A DNA stretch of 64,000 nt from NCBI GenBank assembly GCA_013372555.1, contig JAAPAX010000007.1, positions 2,604,001 through 2,668,000 of the forward strand, read 5' to 3'. This document shows positions 10,855-21,857 of this stretch, piece by piece. The notes under the pieces are model-generated. The model was given only the letters and a program-made list of their open reading frames with translations. It was not told the origin of the DNA and ran no database searches. The stretch's first letter is position 1; every line of letters begins with the position of its first letter. This DNA comes from Elsinoe arachidis. Lineage: Eukaryota; Ascomycota; Dothideomycetes; Myriangiales; Elsinoaceae. The position numbers and the translations under genes were made by a program.

Positions 10855-13391
10855 ATGGCTATGATTACTCCTTCCTTCGACAGCTCAATCATTCAGACAA
10901 ACAGATCAGATGGGTACTGGGTCGAGTCCATCAAGGTTGACAGTCAAGATCGCGTCCCTGGTATCATCTCGTAAGTCCGAGCCCAGGTCCAGTACCTTGA
11001 TGGCCAACACTGACGTACATTAGCTCCGGTCTCGTCTCCGGTGTGGTAGAGCTTCTTGATAATCCATTGGCTACTGGTTCAGGAGATGTGAAGGCTCTCA
11101 GTCAACGTAAGTAGACCAAGCCTCTACGCCGATGATGGCCATGTTACTAAGCAGTGAGCAGCATGGCCAAAGTACGAGATTGGCCGCTTCAATTCTCCCG
11201 TCGCCATTTGCACCGTCGACATCTCCGGGAATGGTCTCTGCGATGTCGTTGTCTGCCATTCATACGGCCCATTCATGCTACAGTGTGACCCCACTGGCGG
11301 TTGGATCACTTGGCTCGAGAATCCTGGTCGTGAGAACTTTGGGAAAGGGCCTTGGAAGCAGAGGACAATCGGGCGATGGCCTGCTATGCACCGCATTAAG
11401 CCTGGCTTCTTCACCCAAAAGTACGCTCGCGTCTCATCTGAGTGCTTCAACCGCTGACAGTACAGATCATACCTCGAGATCGTCGCCGCCTCGGTCGTCA
11501 GAGCTCCTCACGACAAAGTCACGCCAATCCCGATCATTCGATTTCAAAGACCAGAAAAGGTCTTGGAAGCGTAAGCACCTCTCTCATGGATCATAACCAG
11601 ATGCTGATAGCTTCATCCAGCTTAGAGTGGCACCGCGACATCATCGACGATGAGAACTTTAGTGTCATCCACGAAGTCACAATCAAGAAGTTTGATGGAC
11701 CGGAAGGTCTCGACTCTATGCTCATCTCTTCCCGCGAGGGCGTCAAGCGACTATTCTACAAGAATCAGAGATGGTATACCGAGGTCATCGGCATTGGTGA
11801 ACTCAAGGAAGATCGACAGGATCCATTCGTCGAAACACCCGGTTCCGGCGACCATTGGGGATCAGGATGCGCGGATGCTGGCAAGGTTGGAAGCGATCCC
11901 TTTGCCTACGTGGCTACCCTCGACCCTTTCCACGGCACGTCCGTGTGTGTCTACGTCAAAGACAACCACGGCATGTCTTCCTACCGCTGGAAGAGACACG
12001 TCCTTGACGTATACGGCACACCCAATCAGCGTCTCAAGACCGGTGACGGCCCTCTACACTTCGTCGTCTGCGCCGACTTTGATGGAGATGGCGACGATGA
12101 ATTCCTCGTCTCCATGTTTGGGCCCCTCGACCGTGACGAAGAAGGCAACTCCATTCCTCCTCCTCCTGGTCCGCATGTGCTCAAGGGTATCATGTACTAC
12201 AAGGCCGTTGATGTTCAGCGTGGTATCTTTTCGAAGTGGAAGATTACGCCTGAATCTTCCGCTCGAATCGCCATCGGAGACTTTTCTGGCACTGGTCGTC
12301 TCGACCTGGTCAGCATGGGCTACAATGTCAAGCTCTACTATGAAGAGCCTTCGCCTGTCGTGACACTTCATTTGAACAACACCATTCCGCCCGCCATCGA
12401 GAGACCACAATCGCAGATTGTCACTACCCTCTGGGATGGTGAGGGTATGACCTACCTACCACTTCCTACCTCGGACCCCACAGATCCCAAGCGCATCAAG
12501 AGATTCCGCCATGCTGAAAAGCTGGACCTTATAGATGTCGCAGGATATCGTGTGTCAGTCGAGATCCTCCCCTTCAATAGCACAACCCAGGTCGGCGATG
12601 GGCAGGGCATCAAGGTCCTCTACGGTAGCGTCAACGACGGTGAGAAAGAACGATCGCCCTTTAGCGTGGCACCTTTCACTGCCTCCACAACCAAGGTCAA
12701 GAGCGGAAGTGTCCAAGCTGGACCGGTTGGTGCCATCCTTCTGCGATTCGCTCCAGTGCGATCCTTCGATGTCGCTTTCGGCGAGGCTGACGACTATGTC
12801 ACGGTCGCCAATGTCCCAGTCCGCACATTGATACAACCGGTCAAGGCCGCTTTCGAATCACTGCAGTTTAAGAGGGTCGAAGATCTTCCTTGGGGTTCCA
12901 AATTCAAGGGTGTCGACTTCTGCAACCTCTCTGGCTTTACCTTTTCCTTCCTGGAAACGAAGGACTTCCTTGCTCACCTCCAGTTCTGGACCGCTGGTGC
13001 CAATGTCAACTGTGGAGTGCACAATCACGCCGATGAGATGTTCCAAGAACTTCACATCTGCTTATCACCTGGCACTGGGGACGGTGGCATGTGGAAGCTC
13101 AAAAGCGACGAGATTGTCAAGGATGTCCCCAATCTGGACACACTCACCGAGGAGCATTTTGATAAGTTGCGTCTTGGAAGGCTTGACGAGCACGGTGGCC
13201 TTTGGGAGAGGGATTCTTACGGCAAGGCATTCAGAGCACCTGATCGGAGGATCATTTTTCCCTACCACAAGTGGCAAGCTGGCAAGGGCTCCAATCTCGA
13301 TGTCTGGGCGGCTTTGGAGTTCAACCCGGACTTGGTGTACGAGACTGGTCATCGGCCAGGTGGTGGCAATGTCACCCACTTCTGCTGCTAA
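10855..13391 (+). CDS. aldos-2-ulose / 1,5-anhydrofructose dehydratase (beta-propeller plus cupin)
   Basis: Five exons: 10855-10970, 11024-11106, 11162-11420, 11466-11570 and 11621-13391. The introns are 45-55 bp, and the product is 777 aa with no signal peptide. The N-terminal half has repeated propeller motifs: DISGNGLCDVVVCHSYGP, CADFDGDGDDEFLVSMFGP and IGDFSGTGRLDLVSMGYN. The C-terminal part carries a cupin metal site, NCGVHNHADEMFQELHIC (about 651-668), with His/His/Glu/His ligand candidates. Propeller plus cupins is the architecture of aldos-2-ulose dehydratase/isomerase (pyranosone dehydratase). That enzyme dehydrates 1,5-anhydro-D-fructose or D-glucosone on the way to ascopyrone M, microthecin or cortalcerone. 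The product is shorter than the ~900-aa basidiomycete enzyme. It is divergent from the glucan lyase, whose product would be its substrate. The second intron's acceptor (11161) was chosen because it restores the frame; that junction is the least certain. Confidence 0.82.
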
Positions 13392-14315
13392 GGGCGTCAT
13401 TGAGCAAAATCTGGCACATAGCCAACCGTTCTCGAGAATCTCATTTTCCTGCCCGTCAATCTCGTCACCACTGATGCAGTGCAACTATGCCTGGGTGCGA
13501 ATCTTCTGATTCTGCTGGGCCATCCGGACCTAGGGACCTTCCGCCTAGTCAGGCGGCTGGTACTATGGCTGGTACAGCCAGCGTACGCTTGCGTGGACAG
13601 TGTTGATAGTTGTGCTCGCATAAGCTTAGCGTAACTTCTCTCCAAGCTTTACAACGTTCCGTTCGCATCCTGTCACCTCAAACTCCACAACGGTCGCTTG
13701 AGCTAATGAGCCTCATGGCTGTTAGCCTCGCCGTTGACAACAACCACGAAGCAGTCAATGGTTCGCAACTGCCAATCTCCACTCTACGAAGATCTGGTTC
13801 ACTTGTGATTAGATATCATTAGTTTCATCCCGATACTGGTATTGAACGACCGAGGATTCATTCGAAGATGAACGGCGACGATCACCAGGCGAAGTCGAGC
13901 ACAATCAATTGGAAGGCACATGTCTTGATCATTGCTCGGACTCCAGCATTGCGCTTCTGATTGTACGCATGAGTGACTGAGATGGGTATGAATTAGCATG
14001 ACAAGCGTCGGCATATGAAGGATGAGGCTCAATCTGGCAAAAACCATAACAAGCGACAGGATACAAAATTTCGATAGCAGAAATGGCATGCTTGGCTAGA
14101 TGATTAGACGTGAGACCTTGTTATCGGTTGCTACCAAGCAGTCTCACCTGGCAGCATGCCCTGTTTGCTCGTCAACGGGCAGCATCGTTGGACTATCGCG
14201 GCATCGTAGCCAACCCCAAGAGCCGGCTGTCAGAGACGCCTCTGGTTTTGCCATTGCAGTCAAAATAATAAGCAGACAGTGAGCATACTGCCACCGACAA
14301 CGAGTATCGACAATC
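13392..14315. other. intergenic region, nothing recognised
   Basis: 924 bp between the dehydratase stop and the next start. Only short overlapping open frames occur, with no family signal. It probably holds the 3' UTR and the promoter of the membrane protein. Confidence 0.5.
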
Positions 14316-16332
14316 ATGACTGGGACTATCCTTGGTGACGGTGTCATCGTCCATCACGGCTCATGGTACAACAATGCAGAAGGGCTATGGATCCTCACGC
14401 TTACCAATATGGAGGCAAATTACCTTCTTGCCGCCGTTGCTCTGTACATCACCTTCTACTCCCAGGACTTCTGGTATGCAGTCAGATGGGTTCTGCACAG
14501 CTTTCGTTACTCGGATCCAAACCCTCAACATGTTATCCACCATCAGCTTCAGGTCGCACTTCGCAACAGTGGCAATCCTGGATCGTACCTGTATAAGTGT
14601 ATCCTGATCTGGTGGGCTTGGAGAAAAGTAGTCGCGGCTAGAGCACTCAGGAGATGTGGTCTCGAGATCTTCTACTCTCTTGTGGTCTTTTGCGGCTGGA
14701 TTCTCGCTGGTGTATTCATCGCCGTCGTTCTCGAAGAGGTTCCTAAGGATGTGCTTCTTGCGGCTGACCCTACCTGCGGCCTCGAGTACAAGAACTGGAC
14801 GCTCCAACCTGATGAGCAGCTGTCATGGCTCAGATACCGTGAGCAGGTCGTCGAGTCTCAAATGCCTCGAGTAGACGGCTGCTGGTTTGGCAACTGGACC
14901 AAGGCTGCCTGCAGTTTCTATCCTGTACCAAAGTTTGAGCTGGACAGTGAGCCTGCCGAGTGTCCTCTGTCGAACCATACTCTCTGCACATCGACTGCCA
15001 TTGAATTCCATGTCGGACCTGTTCGTTCAGACCATGACCTGGGTATCGATACTACACCAGAAGAAGCCGTGGTGTACAACCGAGTCACCACTTGCTCGAC
15101 CATCAATCTGGAACCTTATGTGGCCAACATCGTGGTCAACCGCACTGTGTCAGACAACGACGACATCCCGCTGGGTGGAATCTACAAGCAGTTCGACATC
15201 GGCAACCATATCCGCATGGATGGCCAAGATCCCATCACCCTGTCTCTGGTCAACAAATCGTCTCTCTACGGCTACTACATCGAGTGAGTACTTTCCCTAA
15301 GAGTGACCATAGCTCAACAGCTGACCCTCCAGTTCATGGCAAGATGCCGATCCAGAGTCCAGCATCAACTGGGCACCTCGCGAGGACATCTTCCCACACG
15401 AAGGCAACTGGAATCTCTTCTTCCTCCGTCAAGTTAGTCTCCGCTACACCAGCCCACTCGACGACGCATTCCTACGCTCCACCAACCCAACTCCCCAACG
15501 CGTCGAAGACCCCCTGTACTACAAAACCGACCTCTTCGCCCCCAACGACCCCTATACCTCTCTCGCCTGCCTCACCCGCCACCAATTCTGCAAAGTCGAC
15601 AACTCCAGCTGCACCGACTGGATGAAATTCGAGCACCTAGGCCCCCTCGACCTCAGCCCCGCCACCTTCTCCCCCACCCAAGACATCATCATCCAACGCA
15701 TCGTCAACCAAACCTCACAATTCGGCCTCGCCTCCATCGTCCGCGACCTGGGCTCCCAAGCGCTCTTCGCCTCCCAATCCCTCATCGAAGACATCAACAT
15801 CGGCTCCTTCTCCGACCGCCAATGGACCACCGAAGTCGAGCGCTGGATCGCCTCCACGCTCGCCATCCTGCAGTACCAAATCACCTTTTTCGTGCGCGGG
15901 TTCGAGACGCAAGTCAATGGCACGGCGCCGATGGTGCAGGGTAGGCCGGAGCTGAAGGCCCTATGCGGGAGACAACGAGTCACGCAGACGGGCGTGAACA
16001 CGAGGAATTTCCACTTTATCGGGGTGTTGGCTTGTTTCCTCGTTGGTATTGTGGTGAATGCGATGAGTTTGTTTGGGAGCAAGATTAATGATTTGGTGCA
16101 GAGGTTTAGGACTAGTGAGCGGCCGGGTAAGGAATGGAATCAGGATGGCTTGTTTCAGTTGCATAGACGTCATTTGGAGCTCGATGGGGTGGTCGGGTGG
16201 GAAGGGTTGGATGAGGAGATTCCGGTCGTTGATGGGGTGGTGGAGAGGAGTACGTGTAAGGAGTTGGGTGGAGAGTCGAGTGGGGTGCAGAGTAAGGAGG
16301 GGGTGGTGATGAGGGTGCAGGAGACGGTGTGA
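14316..16332 (+). CDS. large membrane protein of unknown function
   Basis: Two exons: 14316-15283 and 15333-16332, with a 49-bp intron. The product is 655 aa. I do not recognise a named family. Visible features are an N-terminal hydrophobic segment (NYLLAAVALYITFY, about 34-47), a second at about 112-134 (SLVVFCGWILAGVFIAVV), a long cysteine-containing region with several N-x-S/T glycosylation sites (for example NWT, NHT, NRT, NKS, NQT), and a final helix near 560-580 (GVLACFLVGIVVNAM). A hydrophilic cytosolic tail of ~80 residues follows. This two-helices, big ectodomain, one-helix layout is common among ascomycete orphan membrane proteins. It follows the dehydratase on the same strand but 924 bp away, so it is not obviously part of that pair. 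Confidence 0.8.
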
Positions 16333-17178
16333 GGGATTGACTGTTGAATCGTGGTGGTCTGGTCTGTGGAGTTTATGCCAAGACTGATATATGAGTGTAT
16401 ACATTTCATTTGTCTCCCGTGTCATGTACCCCAGTATGGTGAGATGTCAGCTTGAATGTCACCAGCTCATGTACAGTAATGCTGTAGTTGATCTGCACAG
16501 CAGAAGCATTCCCCATAGTGAGGTCGCTTTCTCCACCAATCAATCCCATGTGGGTCTGCTAGCCACTCAGGCTATCGAACACATCCCGTGGGGTCTCCTT
16601 GATTGATCAGGTGAATGCATCTCCGTATGAGGCTCATGCTAAGTTCAGCTTATGCATGCAAGGCAATTTACATGCCGTGTACTATGTACCCTGTCTCGGG
16701 TGTTCATAGCTTGACAGACGCCATGGCTGCTGACTGTAGTTGGTCCCCAACATAAACTTACGACATCTTGCATTGGTATGCATAATCATATCCCCAGAGA
16801 GCATGTCTCCGTCTCGCCTGACCCCAGATCGGAGACACAAGAGGAAAGTGCAGTTTTGTATACGGTGCTCCACACTGACGCCATTCGTGTCAGTGGTATG
16901 CTCCCCGCATCCCTTCGCCTTCACTCTCTGTCCATAGCTCTTCCTGGATCCTGCTTGGACGCCGCATACCTGCATGGATGACCATGAAGAGCCTGAAGTC
17001 GCTTCAGACCTGCCCATGGAGTAGTTGACATGTCGATCAAGTCGATCAACTCTGCCTGCTGCGCTTGCCACTGAAATGACGAGGTTGCAAGACTGAATAC
17101 ATAAGCCTGCTCTTCTCTGTTGATAGATGTATCTTTCCTGTCAGATACTCTCTTTGTCGTTCAACGCAGGCAGAACCG
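16333..17178. other. intergenic region, nothing recognised
   Basis: 846 bp between the membrane protein and the small secreted protein. No coding sequence with introns or domains could be built, and no repeat was noticed. Confidence 0.5.
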
Positions 17179-17952
17179 ATGCTCTTCTTCACCCAGCTCG
17201 CAACTTTCGTAGGTCTCGCAGGCATTTGCACCGCCGCCGCGGTAGACACGGGCATTGCACATCTTCAGAAAAGAGATGAGGCTACTGAAGCACTGGCCGT
17301 CGTACAAGGCCTTTTTGACCAGGTTCGCGTCGTCACCGCAAATATTAGTAGGCCTTTCGAGGTTGTTTCGTGAATGCCTTACTGAGATGTCCCTCCAGAT
17401 GCCACCCGAGCAGGTCTGAATGCCGATTCTACCATATTCGAGAATGCCACCGCCCTGGTCTCCTTTCAGACCGACATCGCGAGCATCACGACTCTTGTCA
17501 CTGCTGCCGCTGTCCAGGTCAACGCCATTAGTGTCCTGCCAGCCAAACGGTCCCTTGTTGGACTTTTTGTGCGCCAGGAGCCACCGTCGACGACAGTCAT
17601 TGATCTGAGTGATCTCCTCGTCACTCTTTTGCTCGAGGTAGAAAACACGGTGAACCCACTGTTGACCAACCTTGGTCTCGGTATGCTGCTCTCAATATAA
17701 TGAGAAGATGATACTGACCGGTTGCCAGGACCTCTGGTGGATGCTGTGCTTGCCCCATTGGAGCAAGCAATCAATACACTCGTGGGAGCATTGGGTGAAC
17801 TCGTGGACGGCTTGATTGCGCTCGTGGTACAGCTCCTCGATGCCATTACCTCTGCGGTCGGAGCTATCATCGGGCCCATCCTGGGTGCGCTGTTGGGATT
17901 CTTAGGTATCGGCACACCTCCTACAGGGACATTGATCGCCTCGGTGGCTTGA
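17179..17952 (+). CDS. small secreted protein of unknown function
   Basis: Three exons: 17179-17347, 17399-17680 and 17729-17952, with introns of 51 and 48 bp. The product is 224 aa. It begins with a signal peptide (MLFFTQLATFVGLAGICTAA) and a possible KR processing site at about 31-32 (LQKRDE). The middle is Ala/Thr/Val-rich and helical. The last ~70 residues are almost entirely small and hydrophobic with few charges (for example LVDGLIALVVQLLDAITSAV). The overall look resembles fungal cell-wall or hydrophobic-surface-binding proteins (HsbA type), but no diagnostic residue confirms that. The exon structure is supported by exact frame continuity across both introns. Confidence 0.7.
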
Positions 17953-18276
17953 TCGCAGGTACTGAGTGTGGTTCACGCGAAGGATATGTCCAATTTAGCA
18001 TCAGGTATTGCTCCAAGGGGTGTCCAGTCCTTCTTCATTGGCGTTATGTAGCTGTAAAAGCTTGACCACAATCTTTCATCCTTGCATTCATTCATATCCA
18101 GGGGTACTCATGAGATTCTGTGTACAGTGTGTTCGCAAGTAGAGATTGTGAGGTGGATGTAGCAAAGACGATTCGTGATGGACTTCACTTTGCCGATGGC
18201 CGGTGGGTGAAGCTCTGACGAAAATCTTCAACTCCAACTGCTCATGATCTTGTCCATCTTTAACACAACCACCACA
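17953..18276. other. intergenic region
   Basis: 324 bp between two plus-strand genes. It probably contains the 3' UTR of one and the promoter of the next. Nothing else is seen. Confidence 0.5.
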
Positions 18277-19242
18277 ATGGCTTCACTCCTTCCCTCGACG
18301 CGCTTCTCCAACGCCAGACCTCTTCGACAAGTCTTTCAAATATCGACCCGTCCATCAACACTCCCTCCGACCTTCCTTCTCCCTTTCCAGCAGCATCAAC
18401 GAGATGCCTCCACCAAGTCCAAAGGTTCGCGCAAAGCAGCAGCTGCTGCTCGCAAGAAGAAAGGCCGCAACACCTTCCTTGTCACCGACCTGAGCAGAGT
18501 GCCCCAGTTCCCATTGCTAGACGCCATGAGGTAGGCAATGTCGCAACTTGACTACATCCAAACATACAATCCTAACCAGATCAGGTACCTAAAAGCAGCA
18601 GAAGTCGGCCGCTCGCCCACATCATCCAAATACGAGCTCCACGTCCGCCTGCGCACACTCAAGAATGGCCCCGTCGTCCGAAATCGCGTTCGCCTACCGC
18701 ATCCTGTAAAGACCGACGTCCGCATCGCCGTCGTCTGCCCTCCAGACACGGCCGCTGCTCAAGGTGCACTAAAAGCCGGGGCTGTAATTGTAGGAGAAGA
18801 CACGATCTTCGAGAAAGTGAAGGCTGGGGAGATTGAGTTCGATCAGCTAATCTGTCACCCGGATTCGTTGCAGAAGTTGCAGAAGCAGGGATTGGGCAGG
18901 GTGTTGGGGCCGAGGGGAATGATGCCCAGCGCAAAGACGAATACGGTGGTCAAGGATGTGGCGGCTGCGGTGAGAGATGTGGCAGGGGCGAGCGAGTACA
19001 GGGAGAGGTTAGGAGTAGTGAGGATGGCAGTGGGCCAGCTGGGATACACACCGGAAGAATTGCAGAGGAATATCAAGGCGTTTATCGATGCGTTGAAGAA
19101 GGATATGGCGGGCTTGGGCGATAGGATCAACAAGGAGATTCACGAAGTGGTATTGAGTAGCACGAATGGGCCTGGATTGAGCTTGAACGGGGAGCTGAGA
19201 GGAGAGGACAGCCCATCGTCCAAGGATCTGGCGGTGAACTAA
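18277..19242 (+). CDS. MRPL1: mitochondrial large-subunit ribosomal protein uL1m
   Basis: Two exons: 18277-18530 and 18585-19242, with a 54-bp intron. The product is 303 aa. uL1 forms the L1 stalk of the large ribosomal subunit. The N-terminal ~50 residues are rich in Arg/Ser/Thr and lack acids, a mitochondrial presequence, followed by a basic stretch (KSKGSRKAAAAARKKKGR). The L1 core follows, with GRVLGPRGMMPSAKTNTV at about 205-222, the hallmark of the family, and a preceding DVRIAVVCPP strand. I chose the ATG at 18277 (CCACAATGG context) over the in-frame ATG at 18244, whose context is poor. This looks like a normal housekeeping gene with no anomalies. Confidence 0.93.
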
Positions 19243-19338
19243 GGATTCATTGGATATGAGAGGATGCTGGACTCGTCTACTCGTCTATGCATCCTATATC
19301 TACAACTACTCTACACGGCATCGACGAAGCGCAATCGG

Positions 19339-20651
19339 TCACATCTTGGGCTCGGCGCTGATAAAGCCTTTCTGCACAACAGCAGTGATCAGCTGGTGGG
19401 CGATGGCAGTGGAAGGTGGTAGTCGCAGACCACCTTCTTTGTACTCTGGTCCGGCATCTTCTCCAATACCACTGGTCCCGACCCTCAGCGCTTCTCTTAC
19501 TTCGTCAAAGGTATACCACTTTGCGTCCTCGAGCTCTGGATCGTTTCCGAGATCAATGGTCTCTCCATTCGGTACGCTCTGACCGATGGCTCCGATCATC
19601 AGGTTTGCTGGGTACGGCCATGGCTGCGTGGAATGGACGACCACTCTTCCGAGATGGATACCTGCCTCTTCCCAAACCTCGCGACGCACCGCCTCTTCTA
19701 TGCTCTCCGCTGGCTCGCAGAACCCTGCCAGCGTGCTGTACCAATACGGAGGGAAGCGTTTCGATCGACCAAGCAGGATGTGTGTGCCAGCGCTGTTCAC
19801 AACAGCCATGATGACGGTAGGATCGGTACGAGGGAAGGACAAGTTCGAGATGCCTTTCCGCGTGGCGCAGGGTGGTCGCTCTGAGCTTGGAGCTTGCGCG
19901 TTGGTGGCGGTCGCTCCAACCAGGCGCTTCGCATCCGCAGGCGGGCAAGTTCTCTTGAAACCTCCGTTCACAGAGAGCGTGGGCTGGCCACACTGCGCAC
20001 AGAAAGGATTGCGCAAGTTCCAGTCGAGCAATTGCCTGGCTTCGGCGAAAATCGCGGCTGTAAATATAGCGTCAGAATATCCACATCCATGTAAACTACC
20101 ATGAAACACGTACCATCTCCCGCTACTAGATCCATGACCCTCCCCTTTCCCCAACTCAGTCCCCTCCCCTCGACCTCCTTGATCAGCTTCTCGGCCGCCT
20201 CCTTCACACCTTGCCTCGGTGTCACATCCACCGCAAAGTACGGCGCCCCCTTGTACGTCCCCTTCTTTGGGGTATACGTAACCCCATCCTTCCCCTCATC
20301 CAGCCCCAAAAAGATCATCTGCGGCGTGCTCTTCCCACTATCATACCTCTTGATCAACTCCTCCTCTTCCACAGTGTATACATCCTCCCCTATCAGCCCC
20401 TTGACATCGTCATACTTGACATACGCCAGACGGGTCTTGTCCGACACTAACGGTGCGAGATCATTGCAGAGCAGGAACGAGGTGCTGGGGTGGCGCAGAG
20501 CAAGAGAGAGGAATTGCGTGTCTCCTCGTAGGAAACCCACGCGGTTGAGGGGCGAGCCGGAGAAGTAGTTTGCTACTTCGCGGCCGAATTTGCGGGAGAG
20601 CATCGAGTCGATTTCCGGGTGGGCGGGGGCGGGGAGCTCCGGGGGTGGCAT
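19339..20651 (-). CDS. NPY1: NADH pyrophosphatase (Nudix hydrolase, NPY1-like)
   Basis: Two exons: 20651-20114 and 20057-19339, with a 56-bp intron. The product is 418 aa. The enzyme cleaves NADH (or NAD-capped molecules) to NMNH and AMP. An N-terminal NUDIX-like domain (SMLSRKFGREVANYFSG) is followed by the zinc-ribbon region at about 195-215 (NPFCAQCGQPTLS ... RTCPP). The Nudix box GX5EX7REVXEEXGI follows at about 291-313. Downstream, TQPWPYP (about 323-329) is the SQPWPFP-type motif that marks NADH pyrophosphatases. In yeast the enzyme is peroxisomal; here the C-terminus PKM only loosely resembles a PTS1. It lies tail-to-tail with MRPL1, with stops 96 bp apart. Confidence 0.92.
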
Positions 20652-21112
20652 TGCGGTGGTGGTAGAGTGGAGGGGATTATTGGGCGGGATGCATTGGTCG
20701 TGTGAGAGGGAAGTAGGTGGTGTTTAGTGGGGAATTGTTTGTGGTCGAGGTGGGTGACAAATCGCACTTGAAGCGATTGAGGGGTGCGGTGATGACGTGC
20801 CTTTGTTCCGGCATTTGGATTTGGGAGTCGCTCTTCAACACCTGCTACTCCCTCTCCATACATTGTTGATCTTACTTCTGGCAGGGTGAACTTCATTATG
20901 TTCATGATTAAGCCGGATCTATCTGCTATCATCGACGCAAGTGTCCTTGTATTGGCAGGTTTTGGACTCCGCGATGCCTAGACGACCAACTCCGCGCGGC
21001 TAATGGAGTAGTGGTAGATTACCCCAATCCTCATTGTACAAGTACAGTCATCTTCGCATCTCGCAGTAGGTTGCGTTTCCTCTCTCTTCCATACCATTTT
21101 CCTTTCATCGAA
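20652..21112. other. divergent promoter region (NPY1-like / GNAT)
   Basis: 461 bp between two divergent start codons. Pyrimidine-rich stretches lie just before the GNAT start. No gene or repeat was recognised. Confidence 0.5.
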
Positions 21113-21857
21113 ATGGCAAGCTCTGCACCTTTTACTCTCTCCCGGGTGGAAGAGCGTAACTTTGCAGAAATCATCGACGTCCAGTACAGGTCATTCCCCG
21201 ACCCCTGGGTACGCGACGTCTTCGTCGGCCCTGACACACCTGAAAACAAAGAGAGACTTCGTAAAGAGCATATTCAGAGGAGTAAAGACGAACCGCAAGA
21301 TTACTGGATCAAGGTCACCGACAAGACGACGGGCAAAATCATTGCAGCGAGCAATTGGAAGATCAACCCTTCGATTGTCCCGGACCATGACAAGTCGGAG
21401 CCCAACGAGCAACCCTGGTTACAGAATGATCCGGAAAAGCTAGAAAAGGCGAGAGGCTACATCAATGCCACTATCGAAGCGAGGAAGAAGTATTTCACTG
21501 AGCCATACGTCCGTAAGTGACACGATCGCTACTATTGAAGAGGACACGGGACTAAACCCTCGCCAGAGCTCTACATGTGCTGTACCGACCCTGCTTACGC
21601 CCGACGAGGAGGTGGGTCATCAAACATGGACATGATATCTTACTGATCGTTCGTTAGCGGGCGCGATGATGTTGAAATGGGGCGTTGATTTGGCAGATCA
21701 GCTGTTCCTGCCAGCTTGGGTAGAGTCGTCAGAGGCTGGAAGCATGCTTTACCGGACTCACGGATTTGCTATACACGACAAGAGGGAAGGTGGTGGCCCG
21801 CTGATGTACAGGCCGGCTAGACCGAGCACGATTGAGGGAGGGAAGTCAACATCATGA
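21113..21857 (+). CDS. GNAT-family N-acetyltransferase
   Basis: Three exons: 21113-21512, 21567-21611 and 21658-21857, with introns of 54 and 46 bp. The product is 214 aa. The acetyl-CoA-binding motif A is rebuilt across the small second exon: LYMCCTDPAYARRGAGAMML, which contains the R/Q-x-x-G-x-G/A loop (ARRGAG) and the preceding beta-4 strand. The C-terminus WVESSEAGSMLYRTHGF is the usual beta-5/alpha-4 part. Members acetylate amines on small molecules or proteins; the substrate cannot be told. The start at 21113 (GAAATGGC) begins the typical N-terminal strand (FTLSRVEERNFAEIIDVQ). Confidence 0.85.

Noticed and set aside
18244..18276. Upstream in-frame ATG of the uL1m gene
   Set aside because: The ATG at 18277 has a much better context (CCACAATGG) and directly begins a mitochondrial presequence.
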